In this document: piece after piece, positions 9,906 through 19,300 of the stretch
Numbering within the stretch: position 1 is the stretch's first letter
Layout of the letters: each line of letters opens with the position of its first letter
Origin: Pleurotus ostreatus/Saccharomyces cerevisiae fusant
Taxonomy: Eukaryota > Opisthokonta
DNA length: 19,920 bases
Direction of reading: 5' to 3'
Assembly (NCBI GenBank): GCA_024196135.1
Contig: JAMQCK010000564.1
Location: forward strand, 1-19,920
Program-made: the position numbers and the translations under genes
The notes under the pieces: model-generated
The model's input: only the letters and a program-made list of their open reading frames with translations
Told to the model about the DNA's origin: nothing
The model's database searches: none

Positions 9906-10016
9906 TGAGTTGTCCCGTCCTCTTTCCTTTCCAGAACGGCCGCCCACATCGAGGCTCGCCACTCCCCTTCCCACCCGCGCTCAACCCTTCCTATCTTCAT
10001 CGTTCGTGCGCTTACC

Positions 10017-13000
10017 ATGGCCGCCCAGTCTGCTGGCACCAAGGCTTCCTTTAAGCACAGCCCTCTCCGTGCGAGATACGACCTATTCTACGATATGGGC
10101 AAAGAAAACCTCGAATGCGATCGCAATCGCCTCCTCGCCAGCGCCCGCGACTCGGACAAAGTCCGTACTTGCTCCGTCGATCTCTTCTGGAAGACGTACG
10201 CCAAGTCCTGGAGGCCTTTGACGAGCAATCAGATGAACGCTCTCACCGCCGCCCTGGACGAAGAGAACGTATATAGGAACAAACGATGGGTCGCGCTGCC
10301 AGACGCGAAAAATGGCGTTGCGGAGGATGTGCATTTCAAGCGCCTCGAGAAGATCTTTTCTGAAGTCACCGCCCTAGCAGAGAAGACACTCTCGGGGCGC
10401 TTCGAGCCCGCGAGGCGGACGACCGAGTTCCGATGCCGCCCACGGCAGACCACGAGCTCCGAGGTCATGGGCGCGTCGCACAAAGTCGACTCCGTCAACA
10501 CGCGCATCGACTCTTCCTATCCGAAAGGCTCAAGAGGTCTCCTTGGCAGCGCACGCAACGCTAAGATCAAGATTCGACGGACTGGCGAACTTGTGTTCAC
10601 CGCAGACGCCTTGCTAACAGGCGAATTTAAGCTGTTCGACACGCGGGCAGATCAATTCGATGTGCGTACTATGGCTTTCCTCTCCTTTCCGATGCTGACC
10701 GGATGCTTTTAGAACGCCAAGAAGACTTTCGGTCATGCTGGGCATGCATTCTACAACGACGTCGGCCGCATCGTGGTATTCGCGTACACGATCGAAGGCG
10801 CTAAAATGCGCCTCTGGTGTCACACTCGCTCTCACACAGGGATCTCGGAGGAGTTTGACATACACACGGTACGCCGCCCGTGTCTCATATCGACTATCGC
10901 TAACATGTTCCTCTAGAACCCTTCCATGTTCATCGACTTCATCCTCTTCAGCACCTACGCCTCTCTTCCCGTTCTCGGTGTCGACACCACTGTTCGCCGC
11001 GTCATCGATTCGGACGGGAATATCCAGTACCAATTCGACTTTTACGACCGGAAGACGAACGTCCGAACCACGTATGAGACCACCCGCAGCATCGACGAAT
11101 CCTCCGCCATGGAGCTCTACTCCCGTTCCATGCGCGTCTTTGAGGTGCATCTGGTCCTCGGCGATCCTTTCGCGAAGAAGCGAGCTTTCGGCAAAGAAAC
11201 CTTCGTACTGCGCGACTACTATGTTTTCTCCCATGTCAAAAGCGAGCGCGAGATCCAGGGCGGCATCCAGCATCAACTCGAGCTCAAGGGCGTCTGGGAG
11301 GAGGCCAAGCCTCACTTCATGCGCATCCGAGAGGACGGTGCCGTCTGGATCCCTCGCTCGGAAGGCGCCGTTCGCCAGACTGTACCCGCTCCTCACGAGA
11401 AATCGGAGCCCTACGAGTTCATCGACGGCGACAATCCCGCCGGTTCGGGCCCTTCTACGGAGACAATCCGAACGGGCAGGTCCCACCGTACTGGGCAAAG
11501 CTCTCTGGCGTATCCGAACGCTGTTGAGAAGCCTCTGTCCAAGTTGCACGAGAAGCGGCACATGCGCACTGTCTACGAGCAACTTTGTATCGACCTCTAC
11601 AAAGTTAACGACCCAAAGCTCTTCTTCTTCGCCATGAGTCAAGTTGCCAAGAGTGAGTCTTCGCGTGCAAGAACGGTACACTGTAGATCTGACCCTTTGA
11701 ATTTCAGTCCTGCGCTACATGAAGCTTGCGGGTTACGTTCACCGGGACGTCAGCCCCGGTAACTTCCTCCTCCACTATATCAAGGAGGGCGGTTCTCTCC
11801 CTGACCTTGCCACGATCTCGCAAACCTCTCGTGAAGATTGGGTGACGATCATCTCTGACCTGGAGTACGCGCGGCCTTTCCTGGAGGGCTCTGGACACGA
11901 CGCGATCACGGTGAGTAGCATGTCATATCTCCCAATCCTTCTCACTTACGCTTGTGAAGGGCACCTCGTTCTACGTCGCTGTCGAAGTGCAGGGTCAGAG
12001 GTACAAGTTCGGTCCGAACGACAGGGCTGACGATGACAATGCGTCTGACGAAGAGGACTCTGACTGGAAGAACCCTCATCACTTCTCCTACAACCCATAC
12101 CACGACGCCGAGTCGGCTTTGTGGATGGCCTTGGACTTCGTCTTTCGCAAGATCCCTTTCAAGAAGCTCGATCTTGTAACGGGTCGCAATCGTCGTGCTA
12201 TCGAGGTGCTTCGAGAGTACTCTCAGCAGATGTTTGTGCCCGCCATGGAAGGTTCTGAGCTGCGCTCGAGCTTCATCGTGACCGGCCCTCAAGCGAAAAA
12301 CCTACGCCAGGTCCTGAAAGAAGTCTATGGCGACAGCTGTCCCATCAAGAACTTGTCGGGTCTCATCAATGGCCTCGCAAAGGCATACGGAGCTCTGCAA
12401 GCCAGTCCATTCAACCCCTCGATGCGTCTCGATAATGGCCGCAAGGCTTACGATCCCTCCCTCTTCACCGACAACATCTACAAGTCCATGGAAGCCACAT
12501 TCCTCAGCATCAGCGACTACTACGCGGACCCTGCCAACGCTGATGTCTTCGTATCAATATACGACCCTCCTGCATCGGATTCCCAGCCTGCCGCCGCTCC
12601 TGCTGCTGAGGCAGAGGCAGTCGCACCGCCCCAGGACTGCATCCACACCGACGACAATCATGGCGACGGGTATCACACCGACGAGGTGGGCGCTGGGAAC
12701 TACAGCGACGATGATGAGGAGGACGAGGGAGAGGACCAGGCTACTGGCAGCGATCGTGACGCTCCGGCAGTGTCTGAAAGCTCCAGCGATGAGGCTGACG
12801 CGACGACCGATGCTGCTCCCGCGACCGGTGGCGACGCGACAGGCAACGTCGCTCCCACGACCTGCGGTGAAGCCCAGGGTACTGCGACCGTTCCTGCCAG
12901 TGACAGAGTTCTCAGGAGTAAGAGGAAGCGCGACGACGATCCTTCTCCTGGGCCTCCAGCTCCCGCGCGCGCTGTCAGGCGATCGCGCACCAAAGGTGTG

Positions 13001-13159
13001 GAGCCGTCTCGTCGGTCCCGGCGGCTAGCGGAAAGGCAGAATTCGCAGGAGGAAGTGACGCAGCCCCGGCCTGCTGCCACTGGAGGGCCTGCGCGTCGGC
13101 CACGGACGACGCACCCTCCACCGCCGCCGAAAAGGCAGCGTAGAGTCCGTTCGGGGTAG
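10017..13159 (+). CDS. FunK1-type fungal protein kinase, copy B (tandem paralogue)
   Basis: Five exons: 10017-10661, 10713-10868, 10917-11652, 11708-11910 and 11960-13159. The introns are 51, 48, 55 and 49 nt, giving 979 aa. Every intron has the same position and phase as in copy A, and exon 2 is 156 nt in both; over exon 2 I count 34 of 52 identical residues. Kinase signatures are HRDVSPGN (524-531), SDLEY (562-566), GTSFYVAVEV (from 581) and YNPYHDAESALWMALDFV. The expected ATP-binding Lys position again reads VLRD (Arg366). The C-terminal 200 residues are Asp/Glu/Ala-rich, then strongly basic, with RSKRKRDDD (899-907), RRSRTKG and RRSRRLAER; these match copy A's tail motifs and suggest a nuclear protein. 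The linker before HRD differs most between copies. Start: ATG in a TACCATGG context, aligned with copy A. The cellular role is unknown. Confidence 0.88.
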
Positions 13160-13937
13160 CCTGGGTGTAGTAACCCTCAGTCGAGATAGTTTCTACGTGT
13201 CTGCTTGCTTTGTATCTTTACATCTGTTGTCTCCCGCATTTCGTTGGTGTGAAAGTATCTTGCTATCTCACGATCTGAGCCCGCGGCCGTCTCCCGTCTT
13301 ATCCTTGAGTACAAAAATGCCACAAACTAGTTCACATATCCACGCTCAAGCCAGTCGTCCATGCCGATTTTCCCACTGGTGCGTTGTATGGATTGAGGTC
13401 TGGAGCGAAGGGACCAGTGCCCAGGTGTGCATTTGGTTGATGAAGGATCCGTAGTAGGAGCCAAGTATGTTTACGCGACTACACGCGAATGTCGTTAGCC
13501 TTTCGAGAACATCCTGTGGGTTCCCTTAGCCCGTCAAGCTTGCACACCGAACGACGCGCCAGATCTCAATGAGGGGACCTCACAGCGAGGCGCCGCCGCT
13601 ACAAGACGAGCGGCAACTAACCCTCAGAAAGCAATCCTTCCCGCGAAGCCTTTTCGTGCCGACTCGACAGGCGGCGCTATGAGGCTGAGGAAGTCACGGG
13701 TACGGACTAACTAACCATGGTACGTTCTCTAGCGGCATATCAACGGTCTTCAGCGACGTGTCGAGCGCATAGAATGTGTCATGTTCGCGAGGGCGGCGGC
13801 GTGTAATATGGCTAGGGTGTACGAATAGGTGGTGTTGTATGTAGATCTACCGCGGCCCTGGTCTAGTGTGGCTCCTGCAGGCCTGTACCAGTACAGCTCA
13901 CTTAGCCCTAAACTAGCAAGACTCTCGCAGGCCTGTA
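13160..13937. other. Intergenic between convergent FunK1-B and ICP55
   Basis: These 778 bp separate two 3' ends, so they should hold two terminators and UTRs and need no promoter. I recognise no gene or RNA. The right end carries the first copy of an imperfect 28-bp direct repeat (13872-13899) whose second copy covers the ICP55 stop codon. Confidence 0.6.
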
Positions 13938-13949
13938 CTAGTACGGCTC
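13872..13949. repeat. Imperfect 28-bp direct repeat spanning the ICP55 stop codon
   Basis: Copy 1 is 13872-13899 and copy 2 is 13922-13949, offset by 50 bp. They match at 24 of 28 positions; the inner 23 bp match at 21. Copy 2 includes the palindrome GTACTAGTAC, which supplies the last Tyr codon and TAG stop of ICP55 on the minus strand. In copy 1 the same place reads GTACCAGTAC, with no stop in the equivalent frame. Confidence 0.7.
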
Positions 13950-15993
13950 CAGGCCGAGCAACCCTTGACACGCGCCCTCGACGTCGGCAACCTGGAGGAT
14001 GAATATGTTAGCATGAAAAGGCTTGCGACGCGGCAGCTCACGCTCGCGATGCATGGGTGCACGCTCGCGACGAGCAAGAGCGACGCTGCTCACCTCCTTT
14101 GGTGCCGATACGGTCAGGACGGTCGGATGGCGCTCGCCCACGACTACCTCGTCCTCTATCCGGACCCCGATGTCGTGGAAGTGCTTCGGGAATTGCGCCG
14201 TGGGTGGCACGTAGATACCTAAGGAACATGATACAGGTCAGCCTTCATCGTCCATGATATATCCCATTACCCCATCAACTAAGAACCCGCAAGAAAGACC
14301 GTCGAGGAAGAAATACCAACCTGGCTCAATCGTAATCACCATCCCCGCCTGTAACTTCCCACTCCGATCGAAACTACTCGACTCATGGAGGTCAATCCCA
14401 ATCGGGTGGCTCACAAAATGCGGATACAGGATGTCCACATCCGCGAGGTCGAGCTTGAACGGCGGCAGCTGGTTGAGCTCGGCGCGCAGCATCGCGCGGC
14501 TCTCGCGGTGGATGCTGTAGAGGCTGTGGCCGGAGGATGCGGTGCACATCTTCACGAGCTCGCGCTGGGCGGAGAGGACGGCCTGGTAGATGTCGCGTTG
14601 GGCGGGGGAGAAGACGCCGGAGGCGGGGAAGGTTCTGGCTGGAGATTGTTAGGGGGTGTAGGTGGAGAAGGAGATGGTAGACTCACTGATGTCTGAGGCG
14701 TAGCCGCTGTGCAGTAGTGATTAGCATCTACATTCTCGTATGAGAAAAGTGCCACCTACTTGTACTCGCAGGCAGCGTCGATCAGGACAAGCTCTCCTGC
14801 ACGTACGAGCTGGTTATTGGAGGTGTAGTGGATGATCAGCGCGTTGGGCCTGTAAGCCGCGTAAGCAAGAGTTCTGGGTCCGTCAAAAGGGTTTAGGCTC
14901 ACCCTGACGCCACCACGGGAACATAAGCCTGCCGTTGCGCCCCGCTCATAGCGCACAAGTACGCAAAGTGGGCAGCAATCTGCGACTCATTCATCCCGGG
15001 CTTCGCAAAGCGCATCGTCTTCGCGTGCGCGCGCGCACTGATATCAGCCGCTGCGCGCATGACGCGCACCTCCGCGTCGCTTTTGATTGCGCGCAAGCGC
15101 GCCACCTCCGGGCTGAGGGGCAGCGGCTTCGGGGCGGGGTTGGAGATGGAGAGGTACTTGGGACCGCTGCGAGACCGCCCCCGCCGTTGGCTGAAGCTGT
15201 CGAGGTCGGTGTAGACGTTAGAGTAGAGGGAGGTCAAGGAGCGGAGGTGGTCATTGAAGTGATCGATGCTGCGTGCGTCGTCGGCGCCGAAGATGGCGGT
15301 GGCTTCTGACAGTCCTGTTCTGGCTTGGACGTCAATTCAGGGAAGGGGACAGAAGCGAGGGGGAACGCACTTGGCCCCATCCCACTTCTCCTGGGCAAGG
15401 TTCTTCCCGCTGCAGAAGAGCGTCATGCGGTAGCCTCTGGAGGTGCTTGTCTTTTCTGGGGGAGGAATGAGAAGCAAGTAGGTTGGTAAACGATGCCGCT
15501 AACCAAGGATAACAGCCGAGTCTGGTTCCTCGAAGCCGGTCAAGTACCAGAAGTCAGAGGACTGCCGAAACTTGTAGCTGGGTTGGTATGAGTAGGGGAA
15601 AGGAAGGGGGGAGGCCATATACTTACAATATTGCTGCAGGAACGTCAGAATACTGCCCGCACACGACTACACTTGCGACTCACCTCCGCTCATGTACTTG
15701 ATCGGCGCCGCTGCACACACGACGACGCTGTTGTCCGGCAGAGAGTCCATCAACGCCTTTCGCCGTCTCTCATACTCCTCTTGAGGTATACCTGGCGTGA
15801 GTTCACCAGGCTGGACGAGATGCGGATGGCTCTGGTAGAGTGGTTGGCCGTATTTCGTTGGCTTGTGAGCGGCCTGGTGCGCTTCGGTCGCCATCCATCG
15901 TGCAAGTCGTTGCTTCCGACAATCCACACGCCTTGAAGCAGAGCGGAGGACCGAAGACCCAGCAGCCCGAGATGCAAGGCCGCGCGACAACAT
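13938..15993 (-). CDS. ICP55: Mitochondrial intermediate-cleaving aminopeptidase (Icp55, peptidase M24B)
   Basis: Ten exons, minus strand: 15993-15684, 15633-15627, 15577-15504, 15455-15371, 15319-14903, 14849-14760, 14706-14687, 14638-14321, 14218-14094 and 13991-13938. They sum to 1500 nt (499 aa; yeast Icp55 is 511). The N-terminus (MLSRGLASRAAG...) is Arg/Ser/Ala-rich with no acidic residue in the first 20, as in a mitochondrial presequence. An aminopeptidase-P N-domain follows (IKYMSGAIFYKFRQ, DFWYLTGFEEPDSAV). The catalytic domain has the expected metal ligands: Asp322 (LIDAAC), Asp333 (YASDIT), His412 (SHPIGIDLH), Glu439 (TIEPG) and Glu462 (GVRIED). Icp55 trims one residue from N-termini left by the mitochondrial processing peptidase, stabilising matrix proteins. 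Exon 2 is only 7 nt yet restores the conserved IFYKFRQ. Introns 8 and 9 are 102 nt, twice the usual length. The last exon adds VADVEGACQGLLGLEPY. Confidence 0.92.
15627..15633 (-). other. ICP55: 7-nt microexon of ICP55 (exon 2)
   Basis: On the minus strand CTGCAG, then CAATATT, then GTAAGT: a good acceptor, seven bases, then a near-perfect donor. With the last G of exon 1 and the first C of exon 3 it encodes Ala-Ile-Phe, joining MSG to YKFRQSSDFWYLTG as expected for the family. Skipping it would shift the frame. Confidence 0.8.
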
Positions 15994-16306
15994 GACGGGC
16001 AATGGCAAGGAAATATTATGTTATCTTATCGCCCGGCCCGGCTTGAGCCGGTTGTGGCGCAGTGTCCGTTCAGGTTTTGTTGCGTGCGCGAGACTGCAGC
16101 GTACACACAAGTGGAGGTGTCGCGAGGAAAACCCATACACCATCCTCAAGGCAGCGTTTCTTCAGTCGTGCGCCAGGACTGGGACTCAGAGAACTAGACG
16201 GTGAGAGAGATACAAACAAAAGATCATATGGCGCATTACACTTTGCTAGATATTGTAGCAATTATCATCTCACAGTACGTCGTCGGTACACATCGAGCGC
16301 ACGGCC
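15994..16306. other. Intergenic between the GYF gene 3' end and the ICP55 start
   Basis: In these 313 bp the minus-strand GYF gene ends and the minus-strand ICP55 promoter must lie. No gene is recognised. A CA-rich, AT-leaning patch around 16205-16275 probably belongs to the GYF 3' UTR. There is no clear TATA box upstream of ICP55. Confidence 0.55.
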
Positions 16307-19300
16307 CTACGACCGCCCACCCTTCTTCTTCTTGTTCACCACCTTGAAGCCTCCCCACTCAGGCTGCGTCGGCTTCGGCTGCGACTTGACCACGTCCGCG
16401 ATCGACACCGGCTTCGCCGAGCTCGTCCCCGCCGCGCGCGACGCCACGTCCGCCTTGCGCTTGCTCGCGAACTCGGACGCGAACCGCCGGCCGTCCATCG
16501 TCGTGCTGTTGGCGTAGATGACCTCCTGGATGAGCTCGAGCGTCGCGGGCTGGCTGATGTCCTCGACGGGGAACGTCGTGAGCATCGTCATGATCTCCTC
16601 GGCTGCAAACGATGTGAGTATGCAGGGACTACCGGCGAAACACGGCCCTGCGCACCATTGACAGACGTGTTGAGGCCGCGGCTGAGCGAATCGTACAACC
16701 ACTTGAGGAAATCGCTCGATGGCGTCGTGTCGCGGATGACCGGGGCCGGCTTGGGCGGCGCCGGAGCGGGAGGTTTGGGTGCCGGAGCACCGTTTACCTT
16801 CGCGGCTGCCGAAGGCGCACCGGTACTCGCAGTCTGTGTCGGGGTAGGCCGAGGAGCCACCGGCGTCGTGACCTTCCCGCCGGAACCAACCGTCGACCAG
16901 ACGCTCTGTTGCGGAGGGGGAGTGCTCTGAGGACATACTGGTAAGCAGATATACAAGCACCCTGCGCAAAACAAGAACGCACCTTCTGCGTCGTGTCCGC
17001 GTACGCGCGACGAGCAGCAGCAGCCGCGACCGTCTCCTTCGACGCCGTCTTCTTCCGACGCTCCTCCTCCTCCAGGATCTCCTTCATCGTCTTCTTGGCT
17101 GGGTGACTCGCCCCGCCCGTCATCCACGGCGCGCCCGCACCAGGCGTCGACGCAGGGCTCCCCGCCGCCGCCTCCTTCGGCGCAGCCGAGCCTCGCCCAC
17201 CAGCTTGCGACGTCGGCAGCCCCCACGACGCCGTGAAGCCAGCAGCATCCTCGATGGGGGTAGCCATCGCCGTCGCCGCCGCCCGCGCCGTGCGCTCGCG
17301 CTGCTCCTTCTCCGCGGCCTTGCGCGCCTCCGCCTGCTTCGCCTCCATCTCCTGGATCTCGCGCAGGCTCAGCGTCACGCCCGACTTCTTCTTGTCGTCG
17401 TCCTTCAGCCACACGGGTTTCGGCGCGGCGGACTGCGGCGGCGTGGGGTCGCGCGCGGCCTCTGGCTCGGCGGGCTTGGGGGCGGGCGAGGTGAGGTTGA
17501 GCTTTGTGGTGACCTCCTTGCGCTTGCCCTTCTTGGTGGGTGCAGGCGCAGGCGCGGCGCGAGCGGGCTCTTCGGCAGCCGGCGCGGCCTCGACAGGCGA
17601 TGGTTGCTGAGGCTCAGACTCCGTTGGGGCGGGTGCGGAGGTGTCGGCAGTGGCAGCGGTGGCGGCGGAGGTTAGGGAGGGCTCGGGCTCGGGCTGCTGC
17701 TGCTGGCGATTGTGTTGCTCAACGTTGAAGTTGGTGAGGCCGCTCGTCTCGCCTGGAGCACCCCAGTTGTCTTCGACGACGCCCCGCGACGCAGCGTACC
17801 AGCCGCTGCGGTCGGTTTGAGACGAGGTGACGCTGGCGGTGGCCCATGGCGCCTGGCCAGAGATGGCGGGTGAATTGACATTGCTCGACGACGCTGAGTC
17901 CGTGCGCCTGATGTCTGCGGGGGCTGCATGTCTGAGCCAAGGCGAGGAATGCGCACTACCCGAGCCCAGTTGACTTTGTTGGTGGTTCAGAGGAGGCAGC
18001 GACGCCGATTGGGGGAAAGCCCCTTGAGCCTGCGCATACGCAATCGTCGGCGACGGCACAAACTGATGGTGCTGCCCCTGCTGCAGCGTCATGCCAGAAG
18101 CATTGTTCAGCGCGCCAAACTCCAGGCTCTGGTACCCCGGCCCCATCCCCCCGAGCCCCGCATCCTGCGAATTGCTCCGCATGACCCCGCCGAACCCATT
18201 CATCGCCTGCCCACCCCGCGCGTACGCCGCAAACCCGGGATCCCCGCGCGCGTCAAAGCCCGTCGACAGCGCGCCGGCGGAGCTCGGCCAGGGCCCCGCG
18301 AAGCCGCCATTGAAGCCGTGCGCGTCCATGCTGCCCCGCCCGAGCATGCTCGCACCGTAGCCGGGCCCGCGCATGCCGCCGTCCGCGTCGAACGTGTTCC
18401 GCCTGCCCGTGTACGCCTGCTCCGGGCCCATGGCGAAGCCCGCGAGGCGGCTGCTGCCAAGCGGGCCGTCGCCTGCCAGGCCTGCGCGTCCGCCGAAGGC
18501 GGCTGGATCTGGCGATCCGTTGCCGAATCGAGCACCGAGGGAGGACGAGGGCGAGTCGGAGGGCGTAGAGCCGGAGCCAATGTAGGAATCTAGCGTCCCG
18601 GTGCGTAGTTGGCGCACCGGCGCTGGCTGGTACGGGGAGTTGTTGAAGGGGGCCGAATCTGGGATCGCCATGGGCGAATCGTGACGAGGGATTCCGGGAG
18701 GTGCAGGAGGGTTGATGGGTGACATGAATATTTTATCGCCTGCCGCACGGCGCTTGAGGTCGCCGACGCTAATCCACTCCGTGTCGATATGCGTTCGTTT
18801 CATCAAAAGGTCGTCGCTAAAGTAATTTCCTTCAAACCACTTCTGCATGACGGCGGCCTGGAAAGGACCTGTTTGCACGGATTATTGACAAGCCTTTTTG
18901 GTTTGTGTGCGTGCTAACTCACCTTGTACGTTCTGCTGAGGGTCAATATAAGACCATTCCACGCCCGTGAGATCCACCACAGGTGGAATACCAGGGGGTG
19001 CCGTGCCATTCGTGCCGTTGCCAGTGGTCCCAAAACTCATTTGCGCCACACCATTGGCGAGGGAGTTGGGACCAGTCGTAATGCCGTTAGACTGCTGAGC
19101 AGAGCCAGAAGGGGGATTCTGAGTCGCAGGAGGGTTCCCATTCTCATCCTCCTCCGCAATGACTTGCGCTTTGTCGTCTTGCTCTGAGTCACGAGGCGTG
19201 TGCCCCGTGTCCGCATCGCCACGACGGCGAGAAAGCCAAGAGCCCCCACTATTGAGGACGCCGTCGAAGCCTGGGGAGTATGGCATGCGCGTACGGGGCG

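Larger units (their letters stand above)
8983..10016. other. Intergenic between the two FunK1 genes
   Basis: These 1034 bp lie between the FunK1-A stop and the FunK1-B ATG. AATAAA occurs at 9401-9406 on the plus strand, a possible poly(A) signal but 420 bp past the stop. An E-box core is at 9757-9762 and a TATA-like CATAAATAG at 9897-9905. On the minus strand 9040-9270 there is a short signal-peptide-like start and a Cys-containing open frame, but no consistent gene model could be built (see findings). Nothing else was recognised. Confidence 0.5.

Noticed and set aside
9905..9934. Possible 5' UTR intron of FunK1-B (GTGAGT to CCAG)
   Set aside because: It would be only 30 nt, well under the 46-63 nt norm here, and lacks a branch-like site.
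9559..9984. 141-codon minus-strand open frame between the FunK1 genes
   Set aside because: Its composition is low-complexity with no domain, signal or splice support, and it overlaps the likely FunK1-B promoter and 5' UTR.
10735..11637. 300-codon plus-strand open frame rich in Ser
   Set aside because: It is a shifted frame over FunK1-B exons 2-3, crosses an intron, and is explained by codon bias.
10614..11681. 355-codon minus-strand open frame
   Set aside because: It is antisense to FunK1-B exons 1-3 and crosses its introns. The sense frame has clear kinase motifs and matches copy A.
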